The notes under the pieces are model-generated. The model was not told the origin of the DNA and did not search any database. It saw nothing but the letters and a program-made list of their open reading frames with translations. A DNA stretch of 64,000 nucleotides from positions 744,001-808,000 of the forward strand of contig JAVKEJ010000032.1 in NCBI GenBank assembly GCA_040221475.1, written 5' to 3'. The number at the start of each line of letters is the position of its first letter. Within the stretch, counting starts at the first letter, position 1. Positions 1 through 8,072 of the stretch are shown in pieces. The stretch comes from WLXB01 sp040221475 (GTDB lineage: Bacteria > Pseudomonadota > Alphaproteobacteria > Rhodospirillales > Rhodospirillaceae). The position numbers were made by a program, and so were the translations under genes.

Positions 1-207
1 TTTAGACGTAGCCGCAGCAACACGCGTAATAAGAATCTCCGGCGCACAACCAGCAAGACCCGGCGTGCCATGGTGCTCGGCCAGCCAGTACCGTTGATAC
101 CCAAAGGATTCCGTCGCGCGGGCCAGCTCGAGTGTTTCATCGATGGCTTCTAACGCGGTGCCGCCAGAACGGACGGGGGTTTGATCAAGGACGCCGAGGG
201 TTAACAT
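1..207 (-). CDS. LLM-class flavin-dependent oxidoreductase, N-terminal part (partial)
   Basis: Only the first 69 codons lie in the window; the gene runs off the left edge. Translating leftward from the ATG at 207 gives a protein starting MLTLGVLDQTPVRSG, followed by an amphipathic helix and the block YQRYWLAEHHGTPG. The WLAEHH motif and the position after the first helix are typical of the bacterial luciferase-like monooxygenases of the MsnO8 type, which use reduced flavin, usually FMNH2 or F420. The substrate cannot be told. It starts 12 nt after the stop of the CitE-like gene on the same strand, so the two are probably cotranscribed. I am confident of the superfamily and not of a precise reaction. 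Confidence 0.8.
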   Translation of the reverse strand, partial: MLTLGVLDQTPVRSGGTALEAIDETLELARATESFGYQRYWLAEHHGTPGLAGCAPEILITRVAAATSK

Positions 208-219
208 GGGTATCCAAAA

Positions 220-1140
220 TTAAGAGTATGATGATTCGAGAGCGTTAATCATATCAGCCTTCGCCAGTAATCGCTTCGCTTCTGCCACATGAAGCACTTC
301 GACCAAGCGGCCATCCAGCGTGGTCACACCCGCGCCTTTAGCCTGCGCCGCTTCATGTGCGGCAATCAGACGATGGGCATGGGCAATCTCGTCTTCCGAG
401 GGGGCGAAGGCGACATTGGCCCCGGCAATTTGCTTGGGGTGAATGAGTGTTTTGCCATCGAACCCGAGGTCCCGGCCCTGACGGCAGGCCATTTCAAAGC
501 CAGCGTCATCTTGCAAATCAACATGGACCCCATCCAGAACAATCAAACCATTGGCACGCGCTGCCAAAATAACCAGCTGCAACGAGACCGACATGGGGCC
601 GCGATCTGCGGGATGGGCGCATTGAAGATCTTTCGAGAGATCAGCGGTGCCGATGCACAGCCCGGCGAGCCGTTGCGACGATTGCGCGATCGCATCTGCG
701 GACAAAATGCCGCGCGGGGTTTCCATCATCGCCCAAACAGGGAAATCAGCAGGCGCACCGGCGGCAGATAAAATGTTATCGATTTGGACCATGTCATCCA
801 CAGTGGAGACTTTTGGTACGACAACGCCATCGGCCTTGGATTTTGCAACCGCTTTCAAATCATCCGCAACCCAGGCTGTATCTAACCCATTGACGCGAAT
901 CAGCACTTCCCGCTGACCGTAAGCCCCAGAGTTTACGGCGGCGATGGCAGACTCTCGGGCGGACTCTTTCGCATCGGGGGCAACAGCGTCTTCAAGATCG
1001 AAAATCACCGTATCGGCGGCCAGGGTTTTCGCTTTCTCCAGCGCGCGCGGGTTTGACGCCGGCATATATAAAACGCTGCGGCGCGGCCGGTCACTTGGGC
1101 GACCACTGCGGTGACCATTCGGGCGATCAGGTGCGGACAT
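220..1140 (-). CDS. HpcH/HpaI aldolase / CitE-like CoA ester lyase
   Basis: 306 residues, the normal size for the CitE/malyl-CoA lyase family. Recognisable blocks are the N-terminal RSVLYMPASNPRALEKA, the FDLEDAVAP segment, the RVNGLDT strand, the MMETPRGI block carrying a metal-binding Glu, GTADLSKDL with a metal-binding Asp, and the C-terminal GKTLIHPKQI motif. Family members cleave or form CoA esters such as citramalyl-, malyl- or 2-methylmalyl-CoA, in a TIM barrel with Mg2+. Which ester is used here cannot be read from the sequence. The first 20 residues are rich in Arg, Pro and Ser and may be an over-extended start. The flavin oxidoreductase gene follows after 12 nt. Confidence 0.88.
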   Translation of the reverse strand: MSAPDRPNGHRSGRPSDRPRRSVLYMPASNPRALEKAKTLAADTVIFDLEDAVAPDAKESARESAIAAVNSGAYGQREVLIRVNGLDTAWVADDLKAVAKSKADGVVVPKVSTVDDMVQIDNILSAAGAPADFPVWAMMETPRGILSADAIAQSSQRLAGLCIGTADLSKDLQCAHPADRGPMSVSLQLVILAARANGLIVLDGVHVDLQDDAGFEMACRQGRDLGFDGKTLIHPKQIAGANVAFAPSEDEIAHAHRLIAAHEAAQAKGAGVTTLDGRLVEVLHVAEAKRLLAKADMINALESSYS

Positions 1141-1338
1141 CTACAACCTCTCCAAGGGAACTGACATTGTTACGAGTGATGCCGGTATAGCGTTGGCGGT
1201 TACCACAAACAAGGCGGGGCAAAGGCCCGACGCACAACGAATCAATATGCACATTAATACGCACGGCAATACTAGTGACAATGCGCCTCTCGTACTAAGG
1301 TAAGTCACGTACGCTGCTTAGACAAAGAGTGTTCCCTC

Positions 1339-1998
1339 ATGAGTCTCCCTGACATCGGACCCGGCATTGGCAACCTGCGATTTCTGATCGTTGATGATCA
1401 ATCGCAAATACGGCTATTGGTCAGGACCATTCTCTTTTCATTGGGATGCCGAGATATCCTTGAAGCGGAACATGGCGGCGACGGGCTAGAACAGATCAAC
1501 ACCTCCAAACCCGATATTGTGATTACAGATTGGGCGATGGAACCGATCAGCGGCATTCAAATGGTGAAGACCCTGCGGCAGTCGGATATTACAGCTGTAA
1601 AGTATATGCCCGTCATTATGCTGACCGGATTTTCCGAGCGGAGACGCATCGTGTCGGCGCGTGATGCCGGTATTAACGAATACCTGCTGAAACCAGTCTC
1701 ACCGAAATCATTGTTCAGTCGTATTCAGGCCATCATTGAACAACCCCGAAGATTCGTCAAAACGACCTCCTACTTCGGCCCCGATCGGCGCCGCGGAAAA
1801 CAACAGTTTAATGGTCCTGATAAACGCGGCAGCGGCGAAGAGGGAGTACAAATGGACATGAACGTGCAGTTGTCACAGCAAGAAATTGAGGATGAGTACT
1901 TTATGCCGACAGAGTCAGGCTCTTTTGCATCTTCTGAGCAATACATCCCTCCTGGCATTCGACGCGCACAGGAACTCGCGAAGAAAAACCGGCGATAA
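1339..1998 (+). CDS. Response regulator with CheY-like receiver and unusual C-terminal tail
   Basis: 219 residues. The receiver domain occupies about residues 13-135: acidic pair Asp19-Asp20, phospho-acceptor Asp64 in VITDWAM, Thr96 in MLTGF, and Lys118 in LLKPVS. There is no recognisable DNA-binding domain. The tail has a basic FGPDRRR motif around residues 145-152 and then a Gln/Glu/Ser-rich stretch ending in basic residues. Receiver proteins with an FGPDRRR tail are common in alphaproteobacteria and often act in chemotaxis or motility signalling through protein contacts, but no kinase or chemotaxis gene is nearby. A LysE gene begins 22 nt downstream on the same strand. Confidence 0.85.
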   Translation: MSLPDIGPGIGNLRFLIVDDQSQIRLLVRTILFSLGCRDILEAEHGGDGLEQINTSKPDIVITDWAMEPISGIQMVKTLRQSDITAVKYMPVIMLTGFSERRRIVSARDAGINEYLLKPVSPKSLFSRIQAIIEQPRRFVKTTSYFGPDRRRGKQQFNGPDKRGSGEEGVQMDMNVQLSQQEIEDEYFMPTESGSFASSEQYIPPGIRRAQELAKKNRR

Positions 1999-2020
1999 AC
2001 CAAACATCGAAATTAAGATC

Positions 2021-2638
2021 ATGGAACATATAGCCTACGGCGCACTGGTTGGCTTGGCGCTGGCCGCGCCGGTTGGCCCCGTTGGCATACTGTGTATCCG
2101 CCTCGCGTTGACACAAGGCCGGTTGCCGGCGGTGATCGCTGGGCTAGGGGCCGCCACGGCTGATACCGCTTTTGGAGCCGTTGCCGGGCTGGGCCTTATT
2201 TTTGTGCAGACGTTTGTGTCAGAGCATCACGTCATACTTAGTGGTGTTGGCGCTCTCATTGTTATAGCTCTGGGCCTCGCTACATTAAGAAAAACCATCT
2301 TCTATGATGAGCGACCGACAACACTGGCAACGCTGTCTCAAGATTTTTCCATGACCTTCACCCTTGCCATCACCAACCCTGCCACCATGATGGCCGCCCT
2401 GGGACTGTTCGCGGCCCTTGGCACGATCGACATGTCCACACAATCGACAGAAGGCCCATTGCTGGTGCTTGGGGTGTTTCTGGGGTCCACAGCCTGGTGG
2501 TTTTTCCTGGCCAGCATGGCGGTGGTGCTGCGTCGCCGCCTGCTCGACAACTTTAACTGGCTTAACAGAATTTCAGGCGGCTTGCTGCTGCTGTTCGGTG
2601 CGGCCTTAATTATCCGTTTGCTAACAAGCGGGACTTAG
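2021..2638 (+). CDS. LysE family amino-acid exporter / translocator
   Basis: 205 residues from the ATG at 2021; a longer frame from 1886 would overlap the response regulator and has no membrane character, so I reject it. The protein begins MEHIAYGALVGLALAAPVGP, with the small-residue/Pro-Gly motif (APVGPVG) that marks LysE/RhtB transporters, and has about six hydrophobic segments. A conserved family feature is the ITNPATMMAALGLF segment near the middle. Such proteins export amino acids or related small molecules across the inner membrane. The cargo is not predictable. It probably shares a transcript with the response regulator upstream. Confidence 0.85.
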   Translation: MEHIAYGALVGLALAAPVGPVGILCIRLALTQGRLPAVIAGLGAATADTAFGAVAGLGLIFVQTFVSEHHVILSGVGALIVIALGLATLRKTIFYDERPTTLATLSQDFSMTFTLAITNPATMMAALGLFAALGTIDMSTQSTEGPLLVLGVFLGSTAWWFFLASMAVVLRRRLLDNFNWLNRISGGLLLLFGAALIIRLLTSGT

Positions 2639-2647
2639 CCCGCTTGT
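2624..2647. terminator. Hairpin between convergent LysE and asd genes
   Basis: A perfect 9-bp inverted repeat, ACAAGCGGG and CCCGCTTGT, with a 6-nt loop that contains the LysE stop codon. It sits between two converging genes, where a bidirectional terminator is expected. No clear T-run follows on either strand, so termination efficiency is doubtful. Confidence 0.4.
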
Positions 2648-2670
2648 GCACGATTTCAGATCTGAAACGA

Positions 2671-3738
2671 TTAACCTTTAACGCTGAGATAATCGCGCAC
2701 CAGAACTTCAGCGATTTGAACAGCATTTAGGGCTGCGCCTTTACGTAAATTATCCGACACACACCAGAAAGACAGCCCATTATCAACCGTGGCGTCAGAG
2801 CGAATGCGAGACACATACACCGCATCTTCACCCGGCACTTCTGCAGGCGTGACATATCCTTCATTGAGACGATGGTCCACAACAGTAATCCCTGGCGCTT
2901 TCTTGAGAATTTCCCGCGCTTCCGTATCGCTGATGGGTTTTTCCGTTTCGATATTCACGTATTCCGCATGTCCGATAAACGTTGGAACGCGCGCACAGTT
3001 GGCGTGGACTTTGATTTTTGGGTCGAGAATTTTTTTCGTCTCGACCATCATTTTCCATTCTTCCTTGGTCCCACCATCATCCATGAACACATCAATATGA
3101 GGAATGACGTTGAACGCAATTTGCTTTGGAAAAACCTCATTAGTGCCAGCTGGTGCTTGATTGACGAAAATACCTTTGGTCTGATTGAATAGCTCATCCA
3201 TCGCTTCTTTGCCCGCCCCGGACGTAGATTGATAGGTCGAGACAACAACGCGCTTAATGCCAAACGCTTTATGAAGCGGCTTTAAAGCCACAACCATTTG
3301 AATGGTCGAGCAGTTGGGATTGGCGATGATGCCCTTTTTTTTATACCCAGCTATGGCTTCCGGATTGACTTCAGGCACAACCAGCGGAACATCAGGGTCC
3401 ATGCGGAAGTGAGAGGTGTTGTCGATAACGACGGCCCCAGCGGCAGCCGCCTTGGGGCTATACGTCGCCGACACTTTTGCGCCGGGAGACGACAGCACAA
3501 TATCAACGCCTGAAAAATCAAACTTGGCCAGATCTTGGACAGTAAGGACCTCGTCTTCGCCGTATGAGACTTCAGCGCCAACAGACCGTTCTGAGGCAAG
3601 TGCAATGACCTTGCTGGCCGGAAACTGACGTTCCCACAGCGTATTCAGCACTTCACGGCCCACGTTTCCTGTGGCCCCGACCACGGCCACCACATAGCCC
3701 GCGTCACTGTCTCTCTTACTTGGATCGTCTAGCATCAT
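2671..3738 (-). CDS. asd: Aspartate-semialdehyde dehydrogenase
   Basis: 355 residues. It reduces aspartyl-4-phosphate to aspartate-4-semialdehyde with NADPH, the branch point to lysine/DAP, threonine and methionine. The NADP-binding motif GATGNVG lies near residue 21, and the catalytic Cys143 is in the block ANPNCSTIQ. The C-terminal SFWCVSDNLRKGAALN segment is also typical. The family core begins at about GYVVAVVGATG (residue 14), so the first ~13 polar residues are an extension or the true start lies a little downstream; two adjacent ATG codons stand at 3738 and 3735. It is not in an operon with the leucine genes: a 174-nt gap and an opposite-strand gene lie between. Confidence 0.96.
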   Translation of the reverse strand: MMLDDPSKRDSDAGYVVAVVGATGNVGREVLNTLWERQFPASKVIALASERSVGAEVSYGEDEVLTVQDLAKFDFSGVDIVLSSPGAKVSATYSPKAAAAGAVVIDNTSHFRMDPDVPLVVPEVNPEAIAGYKKKGIIANPNCSTIQMVVALKPLHKAFGIKRVVVSTYQSTSGAGKEAMDELFNQTKGIFVNQAPAGTNEVFPKQIAFNVIPHIDVFMDDGGTKEEWKMMVETKKILDPKIKVHANCARVPTFIGHAEYVNIETEKPISDTEAREILKKAPGITVVDHRLNEGYVTPAEVPGEDAVYVSRIRSDATVDNGLSFWCVSDNLRKGAALNAVQIAEVLVRDYLSVKG

Positions 3739-3798
3739 TTGTCTCGCTGTTGTTGGCCGCTTGCGCCGAATTGCGTAATCGGGGCACGTTTGTTGGGT

Positions 3799-3850
3799 GT
3801 TTCAATACCGTCAACGCTCATGGGTTGCGCGTTTCAATACCTTCAACGCT
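3799..3850. repeat. Pair of 20-bp direct repeats upstream of asd
   Basis: Two copies of GTTTCAATACCNTCAACGCT at 3799-3818 and 3831-3850, differing at one base and spaced 32 bp start to start. They lie between the divergent asd and DUF962 genes. Function is unknown; they could be protein-binding sites or a small tandem duplication. Confidence 0.6.
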
Positions 3851-3912
3851 TTATGAACACAAGAAAACCTGTGTATAAAGCTGGATAAAAACAACGCGTT
3901 TTGGGGAATAGC

Positions 3913-4239
3913 ATGGCAGCTCGACTCACCACGTATGATGCGTTTTGGTCCTTTTATCTTAAGGAACACAGCAAACCTTTGACCCGGGGGCTGCACTACA
4001 TGGGCACAGGTTTGGTGATACTGCTGTTCGGACTTGGGCTTTTTTACGAAACCACAGCTTTGTTTTTCATGCCCGTCGCCGGATACGGATTCGCCTGGAC
4101 CAGTCATATTTTCATCGAAAAAAACCGACCGGCGACATTCACCTATCCGTGGTGGTCTCTGATCAGTGATTTTCGCATGTTCGGCCTTTGGATCACGGGC
4201 CGACTCAGACCGCATTTGAAACTCGCGGGTCTATCCTAA
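3913..4239 (+). CDS. DUF962 / Mpo1-like small membrane protein
   Basis: 108 residues from the ATG at 3913; the longer frame from a TTG at 3901 adds only four residues. The sequence begins MAARLTTYDAFWSFYLKEHS and has the family pattern of an N-terminal FWxFYLxEH block, a His in LHYMGTG, two to three hydrophobic helices, and a late SHxFIEKNRPATF motif. The eukaryotic relative Mpo1 is an iron-dependent dioxygenase that alpha-oxidises long-chain 2-hydroxy fatty acids; conserved His residues are visible here, but bacterial members are mostly uncharacterised. It converges with leuB, leaving two bases between the stop codons. Confidence 0.8.
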   Translation: MAARLTTYDAFWSFYLKEHSKPLTRGLHYMGTGLVILLFGLGLFYETTALFFMPVAGYGFAWTSHIFIEKNRPATFTYPWWSLISDFRMFGLWITGRLRPHLKLAGLS

Positions 4240-4241
4240 CT

Positions 4242-5351
4242 TTAGCCAGCAAGCCGGGTCATTTCTGCCAGAACCGCATCACCCATCTGGGTTGTGCCAA
4301 CGGTCGCCACGCCGTCTGCTGCAATGTCACCTGTACGCACATTATTGCTGAGCACCGCCTCGACAGCGTTCTCAACCAAATCCGCCTCAGATGGCATATC
4401 AAAGGAATAACGCAGCATCATTGATGTGGAGAGAATCTGGGCCAACGGATTGCCAATGTTTTGCCCCGCAATATCCGGGGCTGAACCATGCACCGGTTCA
4501 TACAACGCCGGCTGACGGCCATCTTCACCAATTGCGCCAAGGCTGGCCGAGGGCAGCATGCCCAGCGAACCTGTCAACATGGCCGCGAGGTCCGACAAAA
4601 TATCCCCGAACAGATTATCTGTCAGAATTACATCAAACTGCTTAGGGGTGCGCACCAGCTGCATGGAACAATTATCGACAAACATGTGGCTAAGTTTGAT
4701 ATCAGTGTATTCAGCCTGGGCCAGCTTTGTGGTTTCATCACGCCACACCACACCACTTTCCATCACATTGGCCTTATCGACTGAACAGACGCGACGATCA
4801 CGCTTGCGCGCTAAATCAAACGCCACATGGGCAATGCGCAAAATTTCATCGGTGGTGTAGGCTTGGGTATTGTAGCCGCGCCGCTTACCGTCGGAGAGTT
4901 CTTCAATGCCTCGAGGTTCGCCGAAATAAATGCCGCCGATCAACTCGCGCACAATCATAATATCCAAGCCCTTGACCAAGTCTGTCTTGAGCGAGGACGC
5001 TCCGGCCAGGGCATCAAATACGATGGCGGGTCTGAGATTGGCGAACAGACCCATCTCTTTGCGCAAACGCAGCAGACCTTTTTCGGGCCGCAAATCGTAG
5101 TCCACATCGTCCCACTTTGGGCCACCGATAGAACCAAACAAAACCGCATCTGAGGCCATTGCCAGATCAATGGTTTCATCGGTGAGGGGCGTGCCGTGAA
5201 CGTCGTAGGACGCGCCCCCGACTAAACCTTCTTCAATTTCGAAAGACGCCGCACCGGACTCATTGAGCCAGTCGAGAACACGACGGGCTTGAACCATGAC
5301 TTCTGGGCCGATGCAATCACCGGCCAAAACCAGTACTTTTTTGGTGCTCAT
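4242..5351 (-). CDS. leuB: 3-Isopropylmalate dehydrogenase
   Basis: 369 residues, usual length. It oxidatively decarboxylates 3-isopropylmalate to 2-oxoisocaproate with NAD+, the third step of leucine synthesis. Visible family landmarks are LFGSIGGPKWDDV, the RELIGGIYFGEPRG block with the substrate-binding Arg and Tyr, DKANVMESG, and the metal/substrate segment ILTDNLFGDILSD. The N-terminal motif normally written GDGIGPEV reads GDCIGPEV here (TGC codon), an uncommon but probably tolerated change. It is last in the run leuC, small ORF, leuD, leuB, beginning 17 nt after leuD. Confidence 0.97.
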   Translation of the reverse strand: MSTKKVLVLAGDCIGPEVMVQARRVLDWLNESGAASFEIEEGLVGGASYDVHGTPLTDETIDLAMASDAVLFGSIGGPKWDDVDYDLRPEKGLLRLRKEMGLFANLRPAIVFDALAGASSLKTDLVKGLDIMIVRELIGGIYFGEPRGIEELSDGKRRGYNTQAYTTDEILRIAHVAFDLARKRDRRVCSVDKANVMESGVVWRDETTKLAQAEYTDIKLSHMFVDNCSMQLVRTPKQFDVILTDNLFGDILSDLAAMLTGSLGMLPSASLGAIGEDGRQPALYEPVHGSAPDIAGQNIGNPLAQILSTSMMLRYSFDMPSEADLVENAVEAVLSNNVRTGDIAADGVATVGTTQMGDAVLAEMTRLAG

Positions 5352-5368
5352 AAGGTTTCTCGGAACCG

Positions 5369-5971
5369 TCAGCTATAAAGCCAAGGCTGTTCCGCCTGTT
5401 GTTTGGCTTCAAAAGCCTTGATTTTGTCAAGATGCTTGAGGGTTAATGCAATATCGTCCAGGCCATTTAGCAAATTATGGCGGCGGGTTGCATCCAATTC
5501 GAACGGTGTGACTGCTCCGTCAGGGGCCGTAATGATCATGTTTTCCAGATCAACGGTGAATTCACTCCCGTCAGCCTTGGCTGTTAAAGCCTCAACCTGA
5601 TCTTCTGGCAACGTGATGCACAGAATGCCGTTCTTAAAACAGTTGTTGTAAAAAATATCTGCGAAACTGGGGGCAATCATGCAGCGAAACCCAAAGTCGA
5701 GCAGACCCCAAGGGGCATGTTCGCGCGATGAGCCGCAGCCAAAGTTTTTACCGGCGATCAGGATTTTAGACTGACGAAAGGGCGCTTGGTTAAGAATAAA
5801 CTCAGGACGCTCGGCTTCATTGTCATCATAGCGCATATCAAAGAAGGCGGCTGTGCCGAGCCCGGTGCGCTTGATGGTTTTGAGAAACTGCTTGGGCATG
5901 ATCATGTCTGTATCGACATTAACCATGGGCAGTGGAGCTGCGATGCCCTTGAGTACGGTAAACTTTTCCAT
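5369..5971 (-). CDS. leuD: 3-Isopropylmalate dehydratase small subunit
   Basis: 200 residues. It is the swivelling small subunit that, with LeuC, isomerises 2-isopropylmalate to 3-isopropylmalate. The opening block MEKFTVLKGIAAPLP, then DTDMIMPKQFLK and the GKNFGCGSSREHAPW motif, identify it clearly; the SFADIFYNNCFKNGIL segment is also typical. It starts 3 nt after the stop of a 71-codon gene that separates it from leuC, so the two dehydratase subunits are translated from one message with a small protein between them. Confidence 0.97.
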   Translation of the reverse strand: MEKFTVLKGIAAPLPMVNVDTDMIMPKQFLKTIKRTGLGTAAFFDMRYDDNEAERPEFILNQAPFRQSKILIAGKNFGCGSSREHAPWGLLDFGFRCMIAPSFADIFYNNCFKNGILCITLPEDQVEALTAKADGSEFTVDLENMIITAPDGAVTPFELDATRRHNLLNGLDDIALTLKHLDKIKAFEAKQQAEQPWLYS

Positions 5972-5974
5972 GCT

Positions 5975-6190
5975 CTAACCTTTCTTCTTAAAACTGCGTG
6001 CGTGTGCAGTCAGTATAGCCATTTCAGCGCCACCTTCTAACACGTCAGCCAAACCTATAGCGTCCGGTAGATCGACATAAATACCATCTTCGTCTTGGAC
6101 GTCCGGCATGCCTTTGTTGAGCAGCATATCCACATCAACCCAAATGGCGTCTTCGGTATTCGCCGCCCAAGCCCGGAATTCAGGGATCAC
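5975..6190 (-). CDS. Unrecognised 71-residue protein between leuC and leuD
   Basis: I do not recognise this family. It starts at a GTG whose last bases form the TGA stop of leuC (GTGA overlap) and ends 3 nt before the leuD start, the geometry of a translated gene. The product is small, acidic and soluble-looking, beginning MIPEFRAWAANTEDAIWVDV; several Asp/Glu clusters are followed by a basic tail ending SFKKKG. There is no signal peptide, membrane segment or Cys. Because of its position it may assist the isopropylmalate dehydratase, or it may be an unrelated passenger. The coding assignment is well supported; any function is a guess. Confidence 0.7.
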   Translation of the reverse strand: MIPEFRAWAANTEDAIWVDVDMLLNKGMPDVQDEDGIYVDLPDAIGLADVLEGGAEMAILTAHARSFKKKG

Positions 6191-7602
6191 TTTGCCGCGA
6201 CTTTGCGGACATCGGTGAGGTGCCCGGCCACAGCAGCCGCAGCGGCCATTTCCGGGCTGAGCAAATGGGTGCGCCCTCCCCGGCCCTGGCGGCCTTCAAA
6301 ATTGCGATTCGAGGTCGAGGCGCAACGTTCGCCAGGTTGCAGAATGTCGGGGTTCATGCCGAGACACATGGAACAACTCGGTTCGCGCCATTCCGCACCG
6401 GCTTCCAGGAATATAGCATCCAGCCCCTCTTCTTCGGCTTGATGTTTGACCAGACCCGAGCCTGGCACCACCAACATCTGAACGCCGGCTGCGACTTTGC
6501 GGCCCTTCATAATACCAGCCGCGGCGCGAAGATCTTCGATGCGGCCATTGGTGCAAGAGCCGATAAACACTTTATCAATTGGAATGCCATCCAAGGGCGC
6601 ACCTGCTTTAAGGCCCATATATTCCAAAGACCGGGTTGTGCCTGATTTTTTGTTGGGGTCGGTCATCGTCGCAGGGTCTGGAACCGAACCGGTGATGGGC
6701 AGAACATCTTCCGGCGACGTGCCCCAGGTCACATGGGGAACAATCTCTTCCGCCTTGATGATGACTTCTTTGTCGAATTGAGCGCCTTCATCCGTTTTAA
6801 GCGTTTTCCAATACTTAACCGCCGCTTCCCATGCCTCGCTTTTTGGCGCATGGGGGCGACCTTTAAGGTAGGCAAACGTCTTCTCATCAGGCGCCATCAA
6901 CCCGGCGCGCGCGCCACCTTCGATGGTCATATTACAGACCGTCATCCGCCCTTCCATGGACAGATTGGTGAAGGCTTTGCCTTGATATTCAATAACGTGA
7001 CCGGTGCCGCCAGCGGTACCAATGCGACCGATGATCGCCAGAATCAAATCCTTAGATGTCGTTCCGACCGGCAAATCCCCATCCACCCGGACCAGCATGT
7101 TCTTGGATTTCTGCATGGACAGAGTTTGCGTGGCTAACGTGTGCTCAACATCAGAGGTGCCGATCCCAAACGCCAATGCGCCGAAGGCGCCGTGCGTGGC
7201 TGTATGACTGTCGCCACAGACAATGGTTTTGCCAGGCTGTGTTAAGCCCTGTTCAGGTCCAATGATATGTACGATGCCTTGGCGAATATCATCCATCGGG
7301 ATGTATTCAACGCCAAAATCTTCACTGTTCGTCTTCAGAGTTTCGAGCTGTAGGCGGCTTTCAGGATCTTGGATCTTGACCAAACGATCCGGTGTGCTGG
7401 GTACGTTATGATCCGGCACTGCAATGGTTTTATCGGTGCGGTGCAACTTACGGTTCGCCAGACGCAACCCTTCATAAGCCTGCGGTGTCGTGACTTCATG
7501 AGTCAGATGCAGGTCAATGTAAATGAGGGCCGCACCATCCGGGTCTTGGTGGACGACGTGGCTATCCCACAGCTTATCGTAAAGAGTTCTCGGCTGAGAC
7601 AT
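6187..7602 (-). CDS. leuC: 3-Isopropylmalate dehydratase large subunit
   Basis: 471 residues from the ATG at 7602; a GTG one codon upstream gives the alternative start. The protein is an aconitase-type [4Fe-4S] enzyme that partners LeuD. Key blocks are RTLYDKLWDSHVV at the start, GDSHTATHGAFGALAFGIGTSD, and the cluster-binding Cys residues in IGSCTNGRIEDL and in CSMCLGMNPD. The C-terminal FEGRQGRGGRTHLLSP motif contributes substrate binding. It is 45 nt downstream of rplS on the same strand, so leucine biosynthesis probably receives read-through from the ribosomal operon. Confidence 0.97.
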   Translation of the reverse strand: MSQPRTLYDKLWDSHVVHQDPDGAALIYIDLHLTHEVTTPQAYEGLRLANRKLHRTDKTIAVPDHNVPSTPDRLVKIQDPESRLQLETLKTNSEDFGVEYIPMDDIRQGIVHIIGPEQGLTQPGKTIVCGDSHTATHGAFGALAFGIGTSDVEHTLATQTLSMQKSKNMLVRVDGDLPVGTTSKDLILAIIGRIGTAGGTGHVIEYQGKAFTNLSMEGRMTVCNMTIEGGARAGLMAPDEKTFAYLKGRPHAPKSEAWEAAVKYWKTLKTDEGAQFDKEVIIKAEEIVPHVTWGTSPEDVLPITGSVPDPATMTDPNKKSGTTRSLEYMGLKAGAPLDGIPIDKVFIGSCTNGRIEDLRAAAGIMKGRKVAAGVQMLVVPGSGLVKHQAEEEGLDAIFLEAGAEWREPSCSMCLGMNPDILQPGERCASTSNRNFEGRQGRGGRTHLLSPEMAAAAAVAGHLTDVRKVAAK

Positions 7603-7647
7603 CACAAGGCACCCTCAAAATAACCAGCGTTCGCAAAGCAGTTTTGC

Positions 7648-8067
7648 TTAGTCTTTAGAAGCCTTAGCGGCTTTTGCGGCTTTGTTTGCTTCACGCTCTT
7701 TGAGAACGGCTGCCGTGTCTTCGGCGATACGAGCAGACTTCCCGCGACGGCTGCGCAAGTAATACAGCTTGGCACGACGGACCCGGCCATGGCGGACCAG
7801 TTCGATGTGATCAATGATCGGTGCGTAGAGCGGAAACACGCGTTCCACACCTTCGCCGAAGGAAATTTTGCGGACGGTGAACGCCGAGTTAATACCGGAG
7901 TTCTTGCGCGCAATACAAACGCCTTCATAAGCCTGGATGCGCTCACGTTGGCCTTCCTTAACCTTCACGTGCACACGGACAGTATCTCCCGGTGTGAAGT
8001 TGGGAATGTCTTTGCCTTCGGTTAACTGAGCAATTTGTTCTTGCTCTAATTGTTGGATCGTATTCAT
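7648..8067 (-). CDS. rplS: 50S ribosomal protein L19
   Basis: 139 residues starting MNTIQQLEQEQIAQLTEGKD at the ATG at 8067; a longer frame would overlap trmD and has no L19 similarity. L19 sits at the 30S-50S interface. The family blocks FTPGDTVRVHVKVKEG, RIQAYEGVCIARKN, the FPLYAPIIDHIE strand and RRAKLYYLRSRRGKSARI are all present. The C-terminus has an Ala/Lys-rich tail, frequent in alphaproteobacterial L19. It follows trmD after 5 nt. Confidence 0.97.
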   Translation of the reverse strand: MNTIQQLEQEQIAQLTEGKDIPNFTPGDTVRVHVKVKEGQRERIQAYEGVCIARKNSGINSAFTVRKISFGEGVERVFPLYAPIIDHIELVRHGRVRRAKLYYLRSRRGKSARIAEDTAAVLKEREANKAAKAAKASKD

Positions 8068-8072
8068 TGGTC

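Noticed and set aside
3799..3850. Possible CRISPR-like repeats (GTTTCAATACC...)
   Set aside because: Only two copies, 12-nt spacing, no cas genes; it is listed as a simple direct repeat.
3811..4215. 134-codon leftward open frame over the DUF962 gene
   Set aside because: No family resemblance, while the rightward frame matches DUF962 throughout.
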